A model generated the notes under the pieces. The model had not been told where the DNA came from and did not search any database. It saw only the letters and a list, made by a program, of their open reading frames with translations. Of a stretch of DNA of 64,000 nucleotides, positions 33,501-48,400 are shown one piece after another (the stretch's first letter is position 1; each line of letters begins with the position of its first letter). The translations under genes and the position numbers were made by a program. The stretch is from Psoroptes ovis (Eukaryota; Arthropoda; Arachnida; Sarcoptiformes; Psoroptidae), in the NCBI GenBank assembly GCA_002943765.1, contig PQWQ01000003.1, positions 2,232,001-2,296,000 on the forward strand, read 5' to 3'.

Positions 33501-36500
33501 GGAATTGTTTAATCCTAAATAATTATGATTAGGGGGAAGAGAACAAGAGAAAGAAAAAATTTTAATTACCCTAAAAATTAAAGAAAATCATTGCCTAATC
33601 AACGAAAAACAAAAAACTATTCCAATTGTCACAAGTTTTCACATAAATCAATCCTTGAAATCATTTGATTACAATTAAGATTAATTTGAAGTTTTTTAAA
33701 AATTTTTCTAGAAACTGATTATACACACACTCTTATGGAATGTTTTGCTACAATTTATTAATTTAACATTGAAATGATAATTTTTTTAAAAAATTAAGAA
33801 AAATTTAACTATAAATTGGCCAATAAAACAATAATCGAAAAAAAATCAATGAATACATAAATAGTAATAAATAATGGATGTGAAAATTTCTGCCATGAAT
33901 AATAATGAATAAATAAGCGTATAACATATTTATTAATTGTACATATTCAAGAGTAGCTTTATATTATGCTGCATCAAAACGCACACAAACACATATAAAT
34001 TAACAACAATTTGACAATGATTTGATTGATTTTATTTATATTTTGATCATTAACAGGTTTGTAATATTATAAAAGAAAACCAGGTGGGTTATGGAAAAAG
34101 AAAATGGAAAAAATTTCAATTGTTTAAATTGAATCGTGATGTTATTGTGTAAATTTTTAAATTTTATTCAAAAATCAAATTGAAATGAATGTTAAATCAC
34201 ATATCATTAAAATTCATTTGTTTAAAAAAATTAAAATTCAATTTTATTTAACACACAATTTTTCATTATTATGAATCAATCAAAATATTATCGGTCAACG
34301 AATGTAACATTTAATTTCACAGCAATCGATTTGTTTGAATCATTTGTATGATTGTTTGATTCAAAATGAAAACTAGAAATGGAAACATTAAACTGCTATC
34401 TCGATGTCTCACATAAATAAACAAAAAAAAAAAAAACAAAATACGGCTTGAAACATCTTGAGACTTTCTCTTTTGGATTTATTTTTATTTTTTTAGGACA
34501 ACATGATTTTGTTTGTTTGTTTGTAACCATTTTAGAGGATTTAGAAAAGAAAAAATGAATGAATTAGATGAATGAATAAAATGAAAAAATAAAAAATAAA
34601 ACAAACATTTTTAAACGTAGATTAAATGCATTTAGTGTATTTAGTAATATGCATATAATTGACGAGAAAACTCAGCAACAACGAAATACAACTCGTTTTC
34701 TGCTGTTTTATCGTTGTTGATGCTGTTGTCGATGACCATTTAGAAATTATTATCATAATTACAGGTAGAGTAATCAATTTTCATTTGTTTTTCAACATGG
34801 TTTTCGTTTTTAAATATCAAACATTTAAAGAGGACTATGCAAAAAAAAAATGGTCAAAAATAATAATGACCCGAAGTTGCCCATAGATTTATATTGTTTT
34901 TTATGTTGAATTTATTTTCATCCAAAGATAATTAATCCAATATTTTCATTGATTTGTTTGAAACAAATCAATCAAACAAATGAAGAGTAAAATGATGATG
35001 ATGTGAATAAGAGAGAAAATTGGGAAAGAAAAACCATTTCATTCATTTGTAAATCATCTAAAATACTCATCTTAAATATTGGAAAATATATTTTTCTGTA
35101 TGAACACGTTTTTCAATTCAATAATTTACATTTGTTCATTAAATGAATCTTTTTTATTATTTAAAAATGATAATAATGATGGTAAAGATAATGATGATGT
35201 TAAATAGAAAAATAAAAAAAATATTACAAATAATTATGATTAGATAAAAAAATGATAATAATAATAAAATGATCATTATTTCTTTCTTTCTTTGGAATAA
35301 GGTGATATAAATGAAAATTGAATGAAAATGAAACAAAACAAAGCAAAATGTTCATTTGCCATAATTATTTTTATTATTATCATTATTCCCCCATGAACGA
35401 TATGTATCTCTATAATCATCTTAATCATCATTCAAATTGTATCATGTTTCGTGAAACATTTTTTCATTTTCTATCTTTGCTATTCGCTATCATTATTTGA
35501 AGGAGAAAAACCATTAAATGACCAATAATAATGACTTGCATTATTTATGGGGATCGGAAAAAACATGTAAAATTTCAGATGCTTATGGCAAATGGTAAAA
35601 TGCAGAAAAATAAAAAAATAAAAATAATTAATAAATAAATGATTAATATAATATCGAATATTTCATTTCCTGAATTATTAATATTGATTTTTGATCATTT
35701 TTCCTTCATTGAACATTTCTTACATGGCAAAATATGTAAAATTGAAAATGAAATAATCGTTATATGATCGGCGAAAAAATGTTCAAAAATAAATTTGTTT
35801 ACATATTAATGATGATGATGATGATGATCATCCTCTTGTTTGTTTTGAATTGAAATGAAAAATTTTATTTTAAGAATTTGTGTGAAGATAAACAAAAATT
35901 GACCAATTGTTCAAAAATAAATCAAAAAAAATTTTTTTTTGTTGATGAATATTTTTATATGAATTGGCACAAATAAAATAGAAAATTATAATACAAAATG
36001 ATCATTGTTGGACTGTATTGGAAATAATCGAAAAAACGCTTTGAATTCAATTGATTTGTATGTCTATTTGTTGTGTCTGTGTTGCCTGAATTGCTTTGTG
36101 TGCATGTTTGAATGTTTTCCAATATAATTTGTCTTTTTGGCATCTTTTTTGGCATACAATTGAAATGAATGTTATTTTTTTTTCAGAAAATTTCTTCAAA
36201 TTTTTTCGATTCCAACGATACGACCGGTGGTTTGATTGTACAATGATTTTTAATTATTATTATTTTATTAGATTTACCATTATCATTATTATTATGGTTA
36301 TTATTATTGTCATCGATCAATTCGTTTCGATTTCCAATTGTTTTATTATTCAAATCGTTCATCAAATTGTTATTATTTGAATCAAAATTTGATGATTTTT
36401 CCATTGTACAATTATCATAATTATGATTGTAATTGCTGTTTTGATTAATTTTATTATATGTTCTTATTTCAGTCAAAACAATCGGTATAAATTGTTTTGG

Positions 36501-39500
36501 TTTAGGTTTTATTGGTGGTTTTTCAGCAATCAATGATTGTTGGGTACGTTTTGAAACGTTTTTATTATTATTATTATTCTTGTTGTTGTTGTTGTTTTTG
36601 GATAATGGTTTTGATAATGTTGATGATGATAATTGTGATGATTTTGGTTTTTGTTGCACGACATTGAATTTTCTGCTTTGCAACTTATTACGACCATTTA
36701 TACTAATATTGTTTGTAACATTTTTATTATTACGTTCTCTATTATTATTATTTGCGATTCCTACAATGATAATGATCATCAAATATAGTTTTTTTATTTA
36801 TCAATTTGATTTGAGGTTAAAATGTGAGCAAATTGTCATACATGTTAATGTTATTGATGTTAAAATTTGTTTGAATTTTAATTGAAAAAAAATATTTAAT
36901 TATTAAACATTTTTAAATGTTCTGATTAATTACAAATTATTATCATTATTATTATCAATTAAAAATTAATGTGTTAATTGCAAATCAATTTATCAAGAAT
37001 TTTATACAAGTTAGGCAGTTATATAAATCAGTTAAATTTTAAATTGAGCTCATTTGAATCAAATTATTCAATTATCAATTAGTTTTTTTTGCTTAATTCA
37101 AAGATATAATATAAAAACTTTAAACTTACCATTTGTTAAATCAGTTAAAGAAGTTGCACGAAAATCTCGATGTTTAGCAGTTGAATATTCATTTGATTGA
37201 TTATTGCTATGATTCATGTTATTACGATTAATATTCAATCCATGTGCTGTTTGTTTGCTGTTCGATATTGGACGTGGTAAACTGCCTGTATTATATACAC
37301 TTGTACTTGATTTTGAAGCTGTTCTCGATAATGAACCATATGATGATAACGATAATCCATCATTGTGATTTAGACAATTATGATGATAATTTTTCCCGGT
37401 TGATGATAAATTATTGCTACTATTCGATAAAATACTTGTCGGACGTCTTGGTGTTGTCATTGTGCCATTGAATTTTGTTGCAGGTTTTGTTGAACGTGAC
37501 AAAGAATTTGTTGAAAATATTGATTGCATCGATGTTGATCTATTTAAACAATTATGACTGTGTGTACGATTGATTGATCGTTGTTGACTATTATTTTTTG
37601 TGCTATTATTCATATTAAACGTTGGTTGTGGCAATGATAAATTAAAATTAGAAATCGGTCTCGGTATTAGACTAGGTTTTGTTTCGATCAACGATGTAAA
37701 TGAACTGCTACTCAATGTACTGTTTGATCGTGAAAATATATTCGTTATTGATTGTGAACGTTTATTTAACATAGGTTTATTGATGGGAAATAATGTCGGA
37801 ATTTTCGAATCGATCGGTAGATTTAATTTATTGATCATGTTCAACGATTTATTAAAGGCATCTTGCGTAGGTTGTTCACATTGTTTTGGTATTGCTGTTG
37901 TTTGTCCGTTTGATAATAATTTCGATTGATCCGATAAAAACACTGGTAGGCTCACGAAATCATTAGAATTTTCAGCTTGAATCAAATTTTGTGTTGGTGG
38001 AGAAATCGATGTTGTTGGAATAGCAGATTGTTTTTCATTTCCGCGTAATTTTGCATTAATATTTGAATGGTCTTGATTATGATCATGATTAACATCGTCA
38101 TGGTGATGATGATGATGTGATGGTGCAAATTCATGATCCGGTGATGACGGTGTGGATGATTGAGATGATGATGATGAGAACATTGATGATGAAACTGAAG
38201 AATTCGATGAAGTTGACAATGCAATAAGCTCTTCAAATACATCTTTACCATCTAAAAATTTTTGTAAATTTTCTCTTTTATCAGATTCTTGTAAACCTCT
38301 TAATGATTCACGAATACGCATTATGTCGTCTATTGAATCAATTTTATCGTTGGTTAATTCTAACATTCTTTCAACGAATTCAAAATCATCATTTGCTTTG
38401 TTCAGAAATTCGAATACATTATCCAAGCTAACTCTTGTCTGATCAGATGCTGTGGATGATGATGAAGTCGAACTACAATCTGATGACTGACTTTTGACCA
38501 TTTCATTATTATAAATAAATTCCATCTTCAAGTTATCATTAATTTGATTGCCATCGTTTTGATCATTCCGTCCATTTGAATCGAGATTCAATCCATCAAT
38601 TTCGTTAGAATTATTACACGATGGCTTAATTTCTTCGATTATTGGATTTTCAGCAGCAACAGTAGTAATTGGTTTTTGTCCTTGTGATTGCTTGGAGAGA
38701 AATGCTTCATTATTGCTCAAATCACTACTTCCAATATCATCCTCTTCGTCTTCTTCAGTGATTGATGATAATTCACTGTATGTGTTTAGAATTAATTCAC
38801 TGCCATTATGATGAAACATGTAACGGCTTGATGATTCATTTAAATAATCAGTATCAATCATGAAATCATCTTTATCATCATCTAATCGGCTAAATAGATC
38901 ATTTTTCATTTCATTCAGATCCTCATCATCATCGTCGATTGGATTATCTGGATAATTATCATTTTCACTACGATTATTTTCTTGATTTATTGATTCAACC
39001 GTTTTTGATCGATTCGAATTATCATCATTGCTATCAACATTATTAACAACAACACCACCATTAATTTGAAGATGATCTCGTCGAAAATCATCAGTATTAT
39101 TGTTTGCAATACTGTTCGGAGATGCATCAATCGATAATGATCGATCAGCATCAATCAATATCGATTTTTCAGCCCTAATACCGTTATCATTTTTGATTGC
39201 TTGATTGTTATCATGTTCATTCTTCATCATCATCAACTGTTCATCATCATTAATAAGCTCATTTGTTGTCTTATCGGATGACAGTTGGTGGTGTTGTTGC
39301 ACTTTTTCTTCTTGTTTTTCTACATTATTAATAACGGTTGCTAAATTTTTGATCATTGATTGTGCCGATAAATCCATATCTAAATTATTAAAAGTGTTAT
39401 CGTTGCTGTTACCAATGTTAATTGCGATCGGTGATTTATTGATAGGAAATTCTTTATCGAATGGACTCAATACTCTTTCGACAATCGAAATATTGTCAAT

Positions 39501-42245
39501 GTTATAATCGCTTAGATCATCATCATTCGATTGAATTTGTTTTTGTTCGATTGAATTATTTTTATTATTGCCATTAAATGACCCTCGTTCAATAATGGTT
39601 GATACTGATGAACTTGTATCGTCTGTGTCAGATTCAAATGACTAATATATTCAAGTTTAACCGGAAAAATTACGGAAAAAAAATATTTTAGTATGAAAAA
39701 AGATTTATTTGTCATTCTAGTAACATACCTCTTCGATGTCTTGATTGAAATCTGAATATGAAGCAGCTGTTGGTGGTGGTGTCGGTGTCGATGTTATTGA
39801 TGCCGTCTTTGATAAAGTAATTTTCGATTGAGGAATCATTGAAGATGTCATTTTTTCTCTATTTTCTTCAGCATTGATCTGGTCATCAAATTTATTGCCA
39901 TCACTGTTTAATAAGAATGCATCATTCAATTTTATTCCTTGAATTTTTTCATTATTTTTAATAGTTGAATCGGTCAAATCAACGATAATCGTTGGTGAAT
40001 TTAAAGTTGTATTATTATTATTATTATTATTTTGACCAATAAAGTCATTATCGGAATTCGTGTGAACAACATCTTTTTCTTCGTCTGAATCTCCATTCGA
40101 TGATGAAGATGAAGATGATGATGATGATGACAATGACGATAAAGATGATGAAGATCTCGAATGTGTTTTTCCAGAAAGTTTTCGATGTATTTTTTCAGCT
40201 GTCTGACGAATAAATGATGAAACTTTTGAATTAGAGATATTAAATGTTACTTTGCCAATATTGTTATTTGTTGATGATGTAGAGGAAGCTGTCTTAATTG
40301 AGTCATTTGATTTATATTGCTTTTGTTGGCCGCCTACATTAATTAATTTATTATGATTATTTTTATTATTGTTCCAATCAGAATCGATTGCTATTGAGTT
40401 GGTGTTAGAAGAACAATGATTGACATTAACCAATGATGGCAATGATTTTGTTGTATTCTGAATGATAGGTGCCGATTGTAGGTTTATTGAATTTTTCTTG
40501 TTAATTTCATGCTGTTGTTGATGTTGCTGATATCCATTTTGAATCATATTGACAACACTGACAATGGATGGGGTTGATTGTATTCGCTCGATTGGTGGCT
40601 TAGGTGGTGGGCCTTTTGGTCTTCTTGGTGGTAAAGGTGGCGGTGTATGATTTACGTGACCGTTTTGATGCTGTTCTTGATGACCATTTATGACATTTTG
40701 ATTGACATGAAAATTTTTCCGTCTAGGCGGTTTCTCAACAACTGCTGATAGTTGGTTTTGATTCGAATGTCTTTTGATTGGTATTGAATAATGTCCCTGT
40801 TCAATGCCATTACTGCTATCACTATTTTGTTTATTGATCATTGTCATTTCGCTTGATTGATTTTGTTTTTTATTGAATAAATTATCATTATTATCATTTT
40901 GATTGTGTTGATCGACAATATTCTCATTCGAATTTTCATTTGAAATCAATTGTGGTGGTATAGGCATTGGCATTGATTTGCGTTTGGATGACAATGTTGT
41001 TGTTGCCATCCTTGGCGGAACCGGTGGTGGGACTTTTTTATTGCTATGATTATTCATTATTGACGTTGACGCTGTTATCGATTGATCAGAACAACTATTG
41101 AGCAATTGAGTCAATAATGGTGTATTTGATGGCGATATTAATGACGATGTAGATGAAGATAATGAAGACATAGATAATGTTGTCGTATTATTGAACCGAT
41201 TCTGGTGTGTGTCATTATGATCTGAAGTAAGACGCTGACTATTATTTGGCTTATTTATTGGCATTTGGCAACAATTTGAAACTTTTGGCACTGATAATGT
41301 TGTCATTGTTGTCGTAGTTGTTGCCGTAGTCGTAGTCGCCGACGTTTGATGATGCGACAAATTTTTATTCATTTCATTATCACTCATCACATTGGTACAA
41401 TTACGTCTACGAACAAATAAGCGTATGCTAACAGGGGCATCACGAAGTAATGTAATACATTCTAATCGTGTTAATGATGATGATAATCGACCATTTATCT
41501 GAAGAATTTCATCACCTTCACGCAGCATACCTAACATTAAACCGATAGCTTTGGATGATGGTGAATTTAATGTAATATTTTGAACAAAAACATGACGGAT
41601 ATTTTCATTCACACTTTGTCCACCATCGAATCTCAATGCCATGCCTAAACGTTCACCAGGCAAACGATAAATGATTACTTCTTCATCAATTTCACCTCGT
41701 TTATTATCAATAAATATTGTCTGTTTATTCTGATTTTTTATTGAATCATTCATATTGGTTGCTGCTTTTGTTGTTGTTACTGTTGATGTTGGTGTTATTA
41801 ATGCAGCACCTGTTGAAACAATCGTCAATACTGTAACAAACTCACTATTGAAACCATTTAATTGCTCTTGTTGTTGATTATATGAAGAATTTTTTAATGT
41901 TACTGAATTTATTCCATTTTGATGATGTATTTTAGATTGTTTTTGTTGCTTTTGATCGATTTTCAATACAGTCACATGGACATCTTCATCATCAATCGAC
42001 AATTGTAATGATCCTTTACAATAAGAATCATTTGTGGCTGAATTAACATTATTCATTGTTGTTGTTGTTTCTGTTTTTGATGATGAATATGCTAAATGAT
42101 AGTGGCCATTCAATGGAAAATGGTTTCCATTATGATGATGTTGTTGATGTGAATGATAATAAGATGGAAATAGGCCGCCATTCGATTGTATAGGGGTTGT
42201 TGATGTTAATGGTGGTAATGTTGCTGTTTCGGATGGTCCATTCAT
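29966..42245 (-). CDS. Large three-PDZ scaffold protein, IL16/PDZD2/big bang-like
   Basis: My exon model is 39729-42245, 37130-39641, 32504-33514, 31849-32321, 30772-31794, 30625-30703, 30190-30552 and 29966-30123. It totals 8,136 bp (2,711 residues) with every phase closing. PDZ1 (about 188-281) has YRLPGERLGMALRFDGG and LREGDEILQINGR. Proline-rich SH3-type motifs follow (KKVPPPVPPR, PPPLPPRRPKGPPPKPP), then very long Ser/Asn/Asp-rich disordered regions. PDZ2 (about 2475-2570) is assembled over exons 6-8: LGFKIKGG, VTVESIDPNG, LQVGDRIISINGK. PDZ3 (about 2620-2708) has GLGFMIQGG, GTLIEGDELLFVNN and EAWNFLKQLPDGIVS, resembling the C-terminal PDZ of pro-IL16/PDZD2. Such proteins act as junctional or cytoskeletal scaffolds. 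The closest fly counterpart is probably big bang; family placement is by motif wording only. Confidence 0.8.
33515..36182. other. Long intron of the PDZ scaffold gene
   Basis: About 2.7 kb of AT-rich noncoding DNA lies between the alternative exon and the exon ending at 33514. It is far longer than any other intron here (mostly 50-90 bp). Short GAT/ATG runs occur (for example about 35809-35829). No embedded gene or transposon is recognised. Confidence 0.6.
36183..36760 (-). other. Alternative exon of the PDZ scaffold gene
   Basis: An acceptor (…TGTAG then GAATC) at 36760 is in phase with exon 2's phase-1 donor at 37130. The open frame runs GIANNNNRERNNKNVTNN... through PKSSQLSSSTLSKP and KPPIKPKPKQFIPIVLTE to a TGA at 36183-36185. 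Used as a terminal exon it gives a 1,868-residue isoform with only PDZ1. A phase-1 donor inside it (GGTAAATC, exon end 36278) would also allow a 161-codon cassette spliced to the exon at 33514. Skipping it joins …LTDLTNG to LNNSQTTLRDSYV in frame. Confidence 0.6.
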
Positions 42246-43374
42246 GTTTTCTTTATTTCTAATTCAGTTTTACCAAGTTTTAAGTTGTCTGGTTTTAATC
42301 ATTTATTTTTTTTCATTCAAAAAATATCAAAAATTCATTCAATTCCATTCAATCTAATTGTTTGTCTTATTTCATCATGATTTTTCATTGACGAAACCAG
42401 ATACTGAATTACTTGAAAATCATTATGATGATCAATAGCTGTTATTATTCTTCAATCAAATATCAGCCAAAATAAAAATTCATTTCCTGGATTATTTTTT
42501 ATTTACCACTTTATTTTGGCTACTAATTTGTCAGTCGAAATCACAGTTTAAATCTGTCATGAAAATGAAAAAAAAACAAGAATATCAGTAACGAATTAAG
42601 TAACAGAGAATAAAATAACACAAAAAATTGAATAAATCGGTCGAATAAACATGAAAATTATTCCTAAAAAAACAATCAATCAACCAATCAACTACTGAAA
42701 AGAATAAAAAAGATCATTTCAATCAGTTCAATTGTAAGGCCAGAAAAAAAATCGATCAATCATTCGAGTAAAATGAAAGAAATAATAAAAAAACATAGAA
42801 ATTTCAAATATTGAACAACCAGAAAATACAGAAAATAGATGAATAAAATTGATAATTTATGCATTTATCGATATTCGAATGATTTATTGTTAGTTTGTTT
42901 ATATTATTTCAGGTGAATTTACAATAATGATAAATAGCAAGCAACAAGTGTTTCGATGTTTGATTTGCATTGATTTTTTGACAAATTTTCATTGATTGAT
43001 CCACCTACAATCATCATCATCATGATCGATAGGAGTGTGAATATTATCATTGATTCGAGCATGTGAAAACAATGACCAATTGACCAATATTTCATTTTGT
43101 AATTTTTTTCTGATTCGATTGGATTCAAATTTTGAAAAGAAAAATAAATAGAAATATTGATTCGTTTCGATTTGATTCAATTCCCCAAATGCAAATACAG
43201 ATACAAATACAAAAAGGTGTCCTATTTTTTAAATTTAAGTTCAATCATTTCATTTTATCGATCGATGATTGTTATTGCTATTGTTATCATCACCAAAATT
43301 ATTATTATTATCTGAATCGATTTGGTAAAAAGAAAAAAAAATCAAATCACAAATTACAGATTACTACCTGATTG

Positions 43375-43452
43375 TTCAAAGATGATAATGGTGGTGATGG
43401 TTGATGTGTAATCATCATCATCATCATCATCATCACCCCCATCATCTTTGAA
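43375..43452. repeat. Inverted repeat with (ATC)n loop
   Basis: TTCAAAGATGAT at 43375-43386 is matched by its exact reverse complement ATCATCTTTGAA at 43441-43452. The inner parts, GGTGGTGATGG and an ATC repeat ending in CACCCCC, extend the pairing imperfectly. The result is a 78-nt potential hairpin. Confidence 0.6.
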
Positions 43453-45433
43453 CATGATCAGCCCTTGACCTAAAACCTACTATTCGTTATATTCATTATT
43501 TGACAACAAATCATCGTTCAATCATCGAATAATCATCGAGCAGCTTCTATCGGAAACATCTTACATCAAGCATCGATAATTGTAATGATCTGAAAGAAAA
43601 GAAGAAAATAAATAAATGAACAAGATTTAGGAGAGAAAATATTTGTAGAAAACCAGATTCATCACGGAATCATTCATTCAAAATATGTCTATTAATTGGT
43701 ATCGATTATCTTTATTTATTTTCTGTTTTTTTCTTTAATTTCATTCAACATAATTCGAAAAAATTGTACGAAATTCGTATTAAATGCTTGTTTTTGAACA
43801 CTGTTCTCAAGTCCAGTTGATTTCTGGTTGATTAAAATGATTATTTTGGTTGTTCATTGTGTGTAATAACCAAGCTAATTTATATTTGACAATCAAAAAT
43901 CTTTTCAAAAGTCATCATCATTATCATTATATGATTATGATTATATCATTTTATCCATTTTTGATTTGCTACTAATTTTTGGTAGATATTATAATTGGAA
44001 AAAATCATTATTCACATTTTTTTCCATTCGACAGCATTCGACGACATGAATGACGGCAGCAAATATTTGCAAAATGTCGGCCAAATTGTGTCCATTTTTT
44101 CATTTTATTTATGTAAAATAATAAGAAATAATACTTTGAAATGAATAATGACATATCCATATTTGTGATAAATCATTGTTTTGTTTCAATTTTTCTCTCA
44201 TTAGCATATACATTGTATGCATAATCTTATTTATTAGATATTCAAATTAGACAATATATTTACATAAATTTTATTTGGTTTAATAATTTGTTAAAATTTG
44301 ATTCAATATTTAATACAGCTTCAAGCTATTCAATATTACAAACGATCGATTGAATTGGATTCAGAAAAAGTTGATAAATTTCAAATTAGTTTAATAACAA
44401 AAAAACGAATCAAATCAATTCAAATCGATGGATTTTTTCTATCGATTCATTTGAAACATGTTTATTTGCATAGCTAGGAAGAGAAATTGGTTCATCGATC
44501 GTATACACACGCATATGAAGCCATTGCATTGTTCATTGATAATCGATAATGATCATTTGTGATTGATTTCATATGCGAAATTTCACTGAAAATTATTTGA
44601 TTGTCTCAAAATGAATGAATGAAAGAAGAAACAAGTAGAAATATATTTGAAAATGGATTAAACGGCTTAAATTTATTCATATTTTTTTTCATATTTCATG
44701 ATATTAAATAATCAAATAATTGTATAATCAAATGTCAAATGGTCAATATAAAATATGAAATGAATTTTGAATGAAACGAATACAAACAAAATTAATAAAT
44801 AAATCAATCAATCAATCAATGAATTATTTGCAATGTGAATGAAACTTTTTATAATAATAACGATAATACTCATGATAATAATGATGATACATCTGATCAA
44901 ATAGAAAAAAAATGAATAAATTTTTGAAAAAATGTTTACAATTTTTTTATATTCATACGAGTAGATGATCATTAGAGGATCAATGGATTTTGAAAATGAA
45001 AAATGAAATTTGAAATATTCAATTATCAAATAAGCATGCATGCATTGAATGATATGTATGACAGATTGATCTCGATTTTTTTTTTTTCGTGTATTCAAGT
45101 TTGATGTGTGTGTTTAAAAGTTGAAAAATTTGCGCGTGTTTATTCAAAATCCGTATTCAAAAATCAGAAAAAAAAATTTGATTTCGTAATTTCCAGCCAT
45201 AGTTAACAGATACAAACACACATCTGCTGAACCTTTCTCGAAAAATAACCAACAAAACACCGCAAGAACATTTAACATTTTGCGTTCATTTTGAGTGTTC
45301 ATTTAAAATCATTCATTTTTGTTCGTTGATTTCGATTTTCTCTAAAATTTTCATTTCATTTTTGATACAAAATTACAATCAATGGCCTTTATAGCATTTG
45401 TATACAATGAATTATTATTGATGTTTCTCGATA

Positions 45434-45463
45434 AACACACACAGACACACACACACACACACA
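45434..45463. repeat. CA dinucleotide microsatellite
   Basis: This is a near-perfect AC run interrupted by one G, flanked on the right by ATCGATCG palindromic sequence. Confidence 0.8.
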
Positions 45464-48400
45464 TCGATCGACACATCATCGATCAAGGCGAGACCTTTGT
45501 GTGTTATGATTGTCAAAATTCTTGACATGTGTATGCGATTTTATTTTTTGTTTTGAAATGAAATATTGAAACATATATTTGATGTTTGAATCATTTTTCA
45601 ATGTAGCAATAATAAAGATAATATGAACTATTGTTTTGTTTATTTTCTCTTGTTTTAATTTCAAATTAATCAAATTAATGAATTTGTTTGAATGAATAAA
45701 TTTTGATTGAGAAACACTTGTTTTCAAGCAAATTAAACTATTAAAACAATGACACTATTGATTATTCTTATTATTATGTTAATTATAAATTATTATTATT
45801 TTTTACATAATATTTTCATCTTTATATGATTAATTGTTTTTATTTATGTTTGAAATTGAAAATGAATCGGACAAATCATTAGTAATTATCATTTTTTTTT
45901 CAAGATTTTAATTGATTTTAGTTGAATTTCATTTTCAAAATCATTATCATAATCAATATTTTAGCAAAGAGCACAAATGATTGGCCTAAAAAACTAGAGG
46001 AGATAGAAAAAATCATTAAAATTAATGAAAATAATGTTAATTAAAACATAAACGATGCTTTGCTTGTTGTTGTTCAATTGTTCAATAATTTGCCGATGCC
46101 ATTGAATTTCAACTTCACTCAACCTCTCAAGCTTTCAAACCATTTATCACCTTTTATTTTTTTTCATGTTTTAACACGAAATTTTGACAGAATAATATTA
46201 ACAATAATAATATTGATAATTTACATTTTTTTTCTTGTTTCATAATTTTTCTCAATCTTACGATAAGTTTAAATCATTGCAAAAACACGCGTTACGTTCG
46301 ACAAGATAATTTGTTTTTTATTAATTAATCACACTTTGATCAGCGTTATAAAGTCTTTTATTCAATTTATGTTTCAATCTATTCTAATAATGTATTCAGT
46401 AATTTTTCATTTTTCTTCTGTTTATCAGGTCAAATTTTGGGCAAATGAAAATTGAATAAGAAACACATTCTTTCAGTTTTAATTTCATCATTCATCATTG
46501 AATAAAATACATATTCCGGTCAATTATTATTAAAAATTTTTTCTTTATTGAAAATATCATTTCATTATTATCAATCCAACAAAAGGTGGATTGAATTTAG
46601 TGATCAAACATGGTAGAAATTAATCAAATAATAAATTGGATAATCAATGAATGAAATGAAAGGAAAAGGATTTAAAAATCGAAAAAAAACATGTCAAACA
46701 AGGCTACATAAACGAATAAATGAATGAAGGAAAATATCAATCAATCATAGAAAATCTATTGAAAATTTCTAGAGATATTCAATTGAAAACAAGGTTTTTC
46801 TTTGATCCAAAATAAAGAATTTCAAACATTATTTTTTTTCAAATTTCACATGAATGAATGAGATGATTTGGTAACAAGGAAACAAAATCAATCATGATTG
46901 TTTTTGAACAATGAAAACATCAAATGATGGCAAACATCATCATCGAAATTATTTTACATAGACTTTACACGAAATAATAATTAAAATTTTTTTCTGAAAA
47001 AAAATGAAGAAACATCATTATCAAATGAAAATGACTCTATGGTCATGAGAATTTATAAATCATCTATAAAGTGTTCTCGAAAAACAAAGATCATGATCCT
47101 AAATGAAGGGAACAATAAAATTTTAAAAATTTTCCATTTTAAATGTCAGAGTTGGGCGCTTGAATTATTTTGAAATATGTGATGATACTCATGATGATGA
47201 TGATGATGATGATGAATATTCAAAACGATTTGCAATTGAATTTTTTTTTAATTTTTCATTTTTATTTATTTTTAAATTTTCGTTTTTTACTGTTTTTCAA
47301 CTTTGTCCACAATTTTTAATAGATTTTTTGATTTTAGATTCAATATGGAAAAATGAATGAATGAAAAAATATGAAATCTAAAATTATTTTTAGATGTCTG
47401 ATGGCTTTTGTTGTCTCATGAAATGATCATCATCACAATAATCATCATCATCATGATCATTATCTTCAGCCATCGACACAATGGATTGGAAAAAGTGAAA
47501 AAATATATTGAATGGAAAAGTTTCATCGACATTTTCGCACAAAAAATCTCATGAAATCCAAAAAATCCAGAAACAATGTTTCAGCATGATGATTTAATTG
47601 ATGATCATTTTGCTCATATGTGATTATTAATCATCATTGGAAAAAATATCAAAGAAAATCAATCTTTTTCATAGCAAAGTAGCAAAGTCACAAAATGTTT
47701 AATGTTGCAAAACACTATTTGTTCGTTCTTTAAATCCATTATCGATCATCTTCATCATTAATAACTTTACGTGATGGTTCAATTCATTTTCGATTCATTC
47801 ATTTGTTCACACACACACAATCGTTTGATGATTAAATGAAATGGAAAATTTTTCAAATTTTTTCACGACAATAAATTCGGTTGAATTTCAGCTTGAAAAT
47901 TTTATTTTTCCATTCAAATGTGCGTGTGATTTTACTTGATCTTAATTTCAAATAAATTTTCATTTCATTTTCCGATTCGACTCGATACATTAAACACCTA
48001 CTACTTACTCATAAAAAAATAAATGATATATTTTTGGAAATTTCCTTTGTTTTCTTAAGTGAATCGTCTAAAAATACCCGATTTGCCTTCGTTTCTCAAC
48101 GATTTTCACTCATTTTCTGATTCTAAAATCGATATTTATTGGGAAATCGAATGATAATTTGGCTCAAAAGCTTAAATGGTGGAATAATTTTTGAAAATTT
48201 CCAAAATAAAATTTCTTGAAATTGGATTATTATATTATTTTTCAACATTTTTCTAGATTACATTTGATTCATAATTCAAAAAATTTACTCTGACTTCACT
48301 ACGAATTCAATGCAAAAATTAATCGGATTAATTATTATTTAATCCAGTTTTGAAAATGTTTTTTCATTCAAACTAATTTTTGAAGTAATTTTCTCGTTCA

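Noticed and set aside
37244..39507. Several open frames on the plus strand opposite the PDZ gene
   Set aside because: They mirror the Ser/Asn-rich coding exon and show no independent signal.
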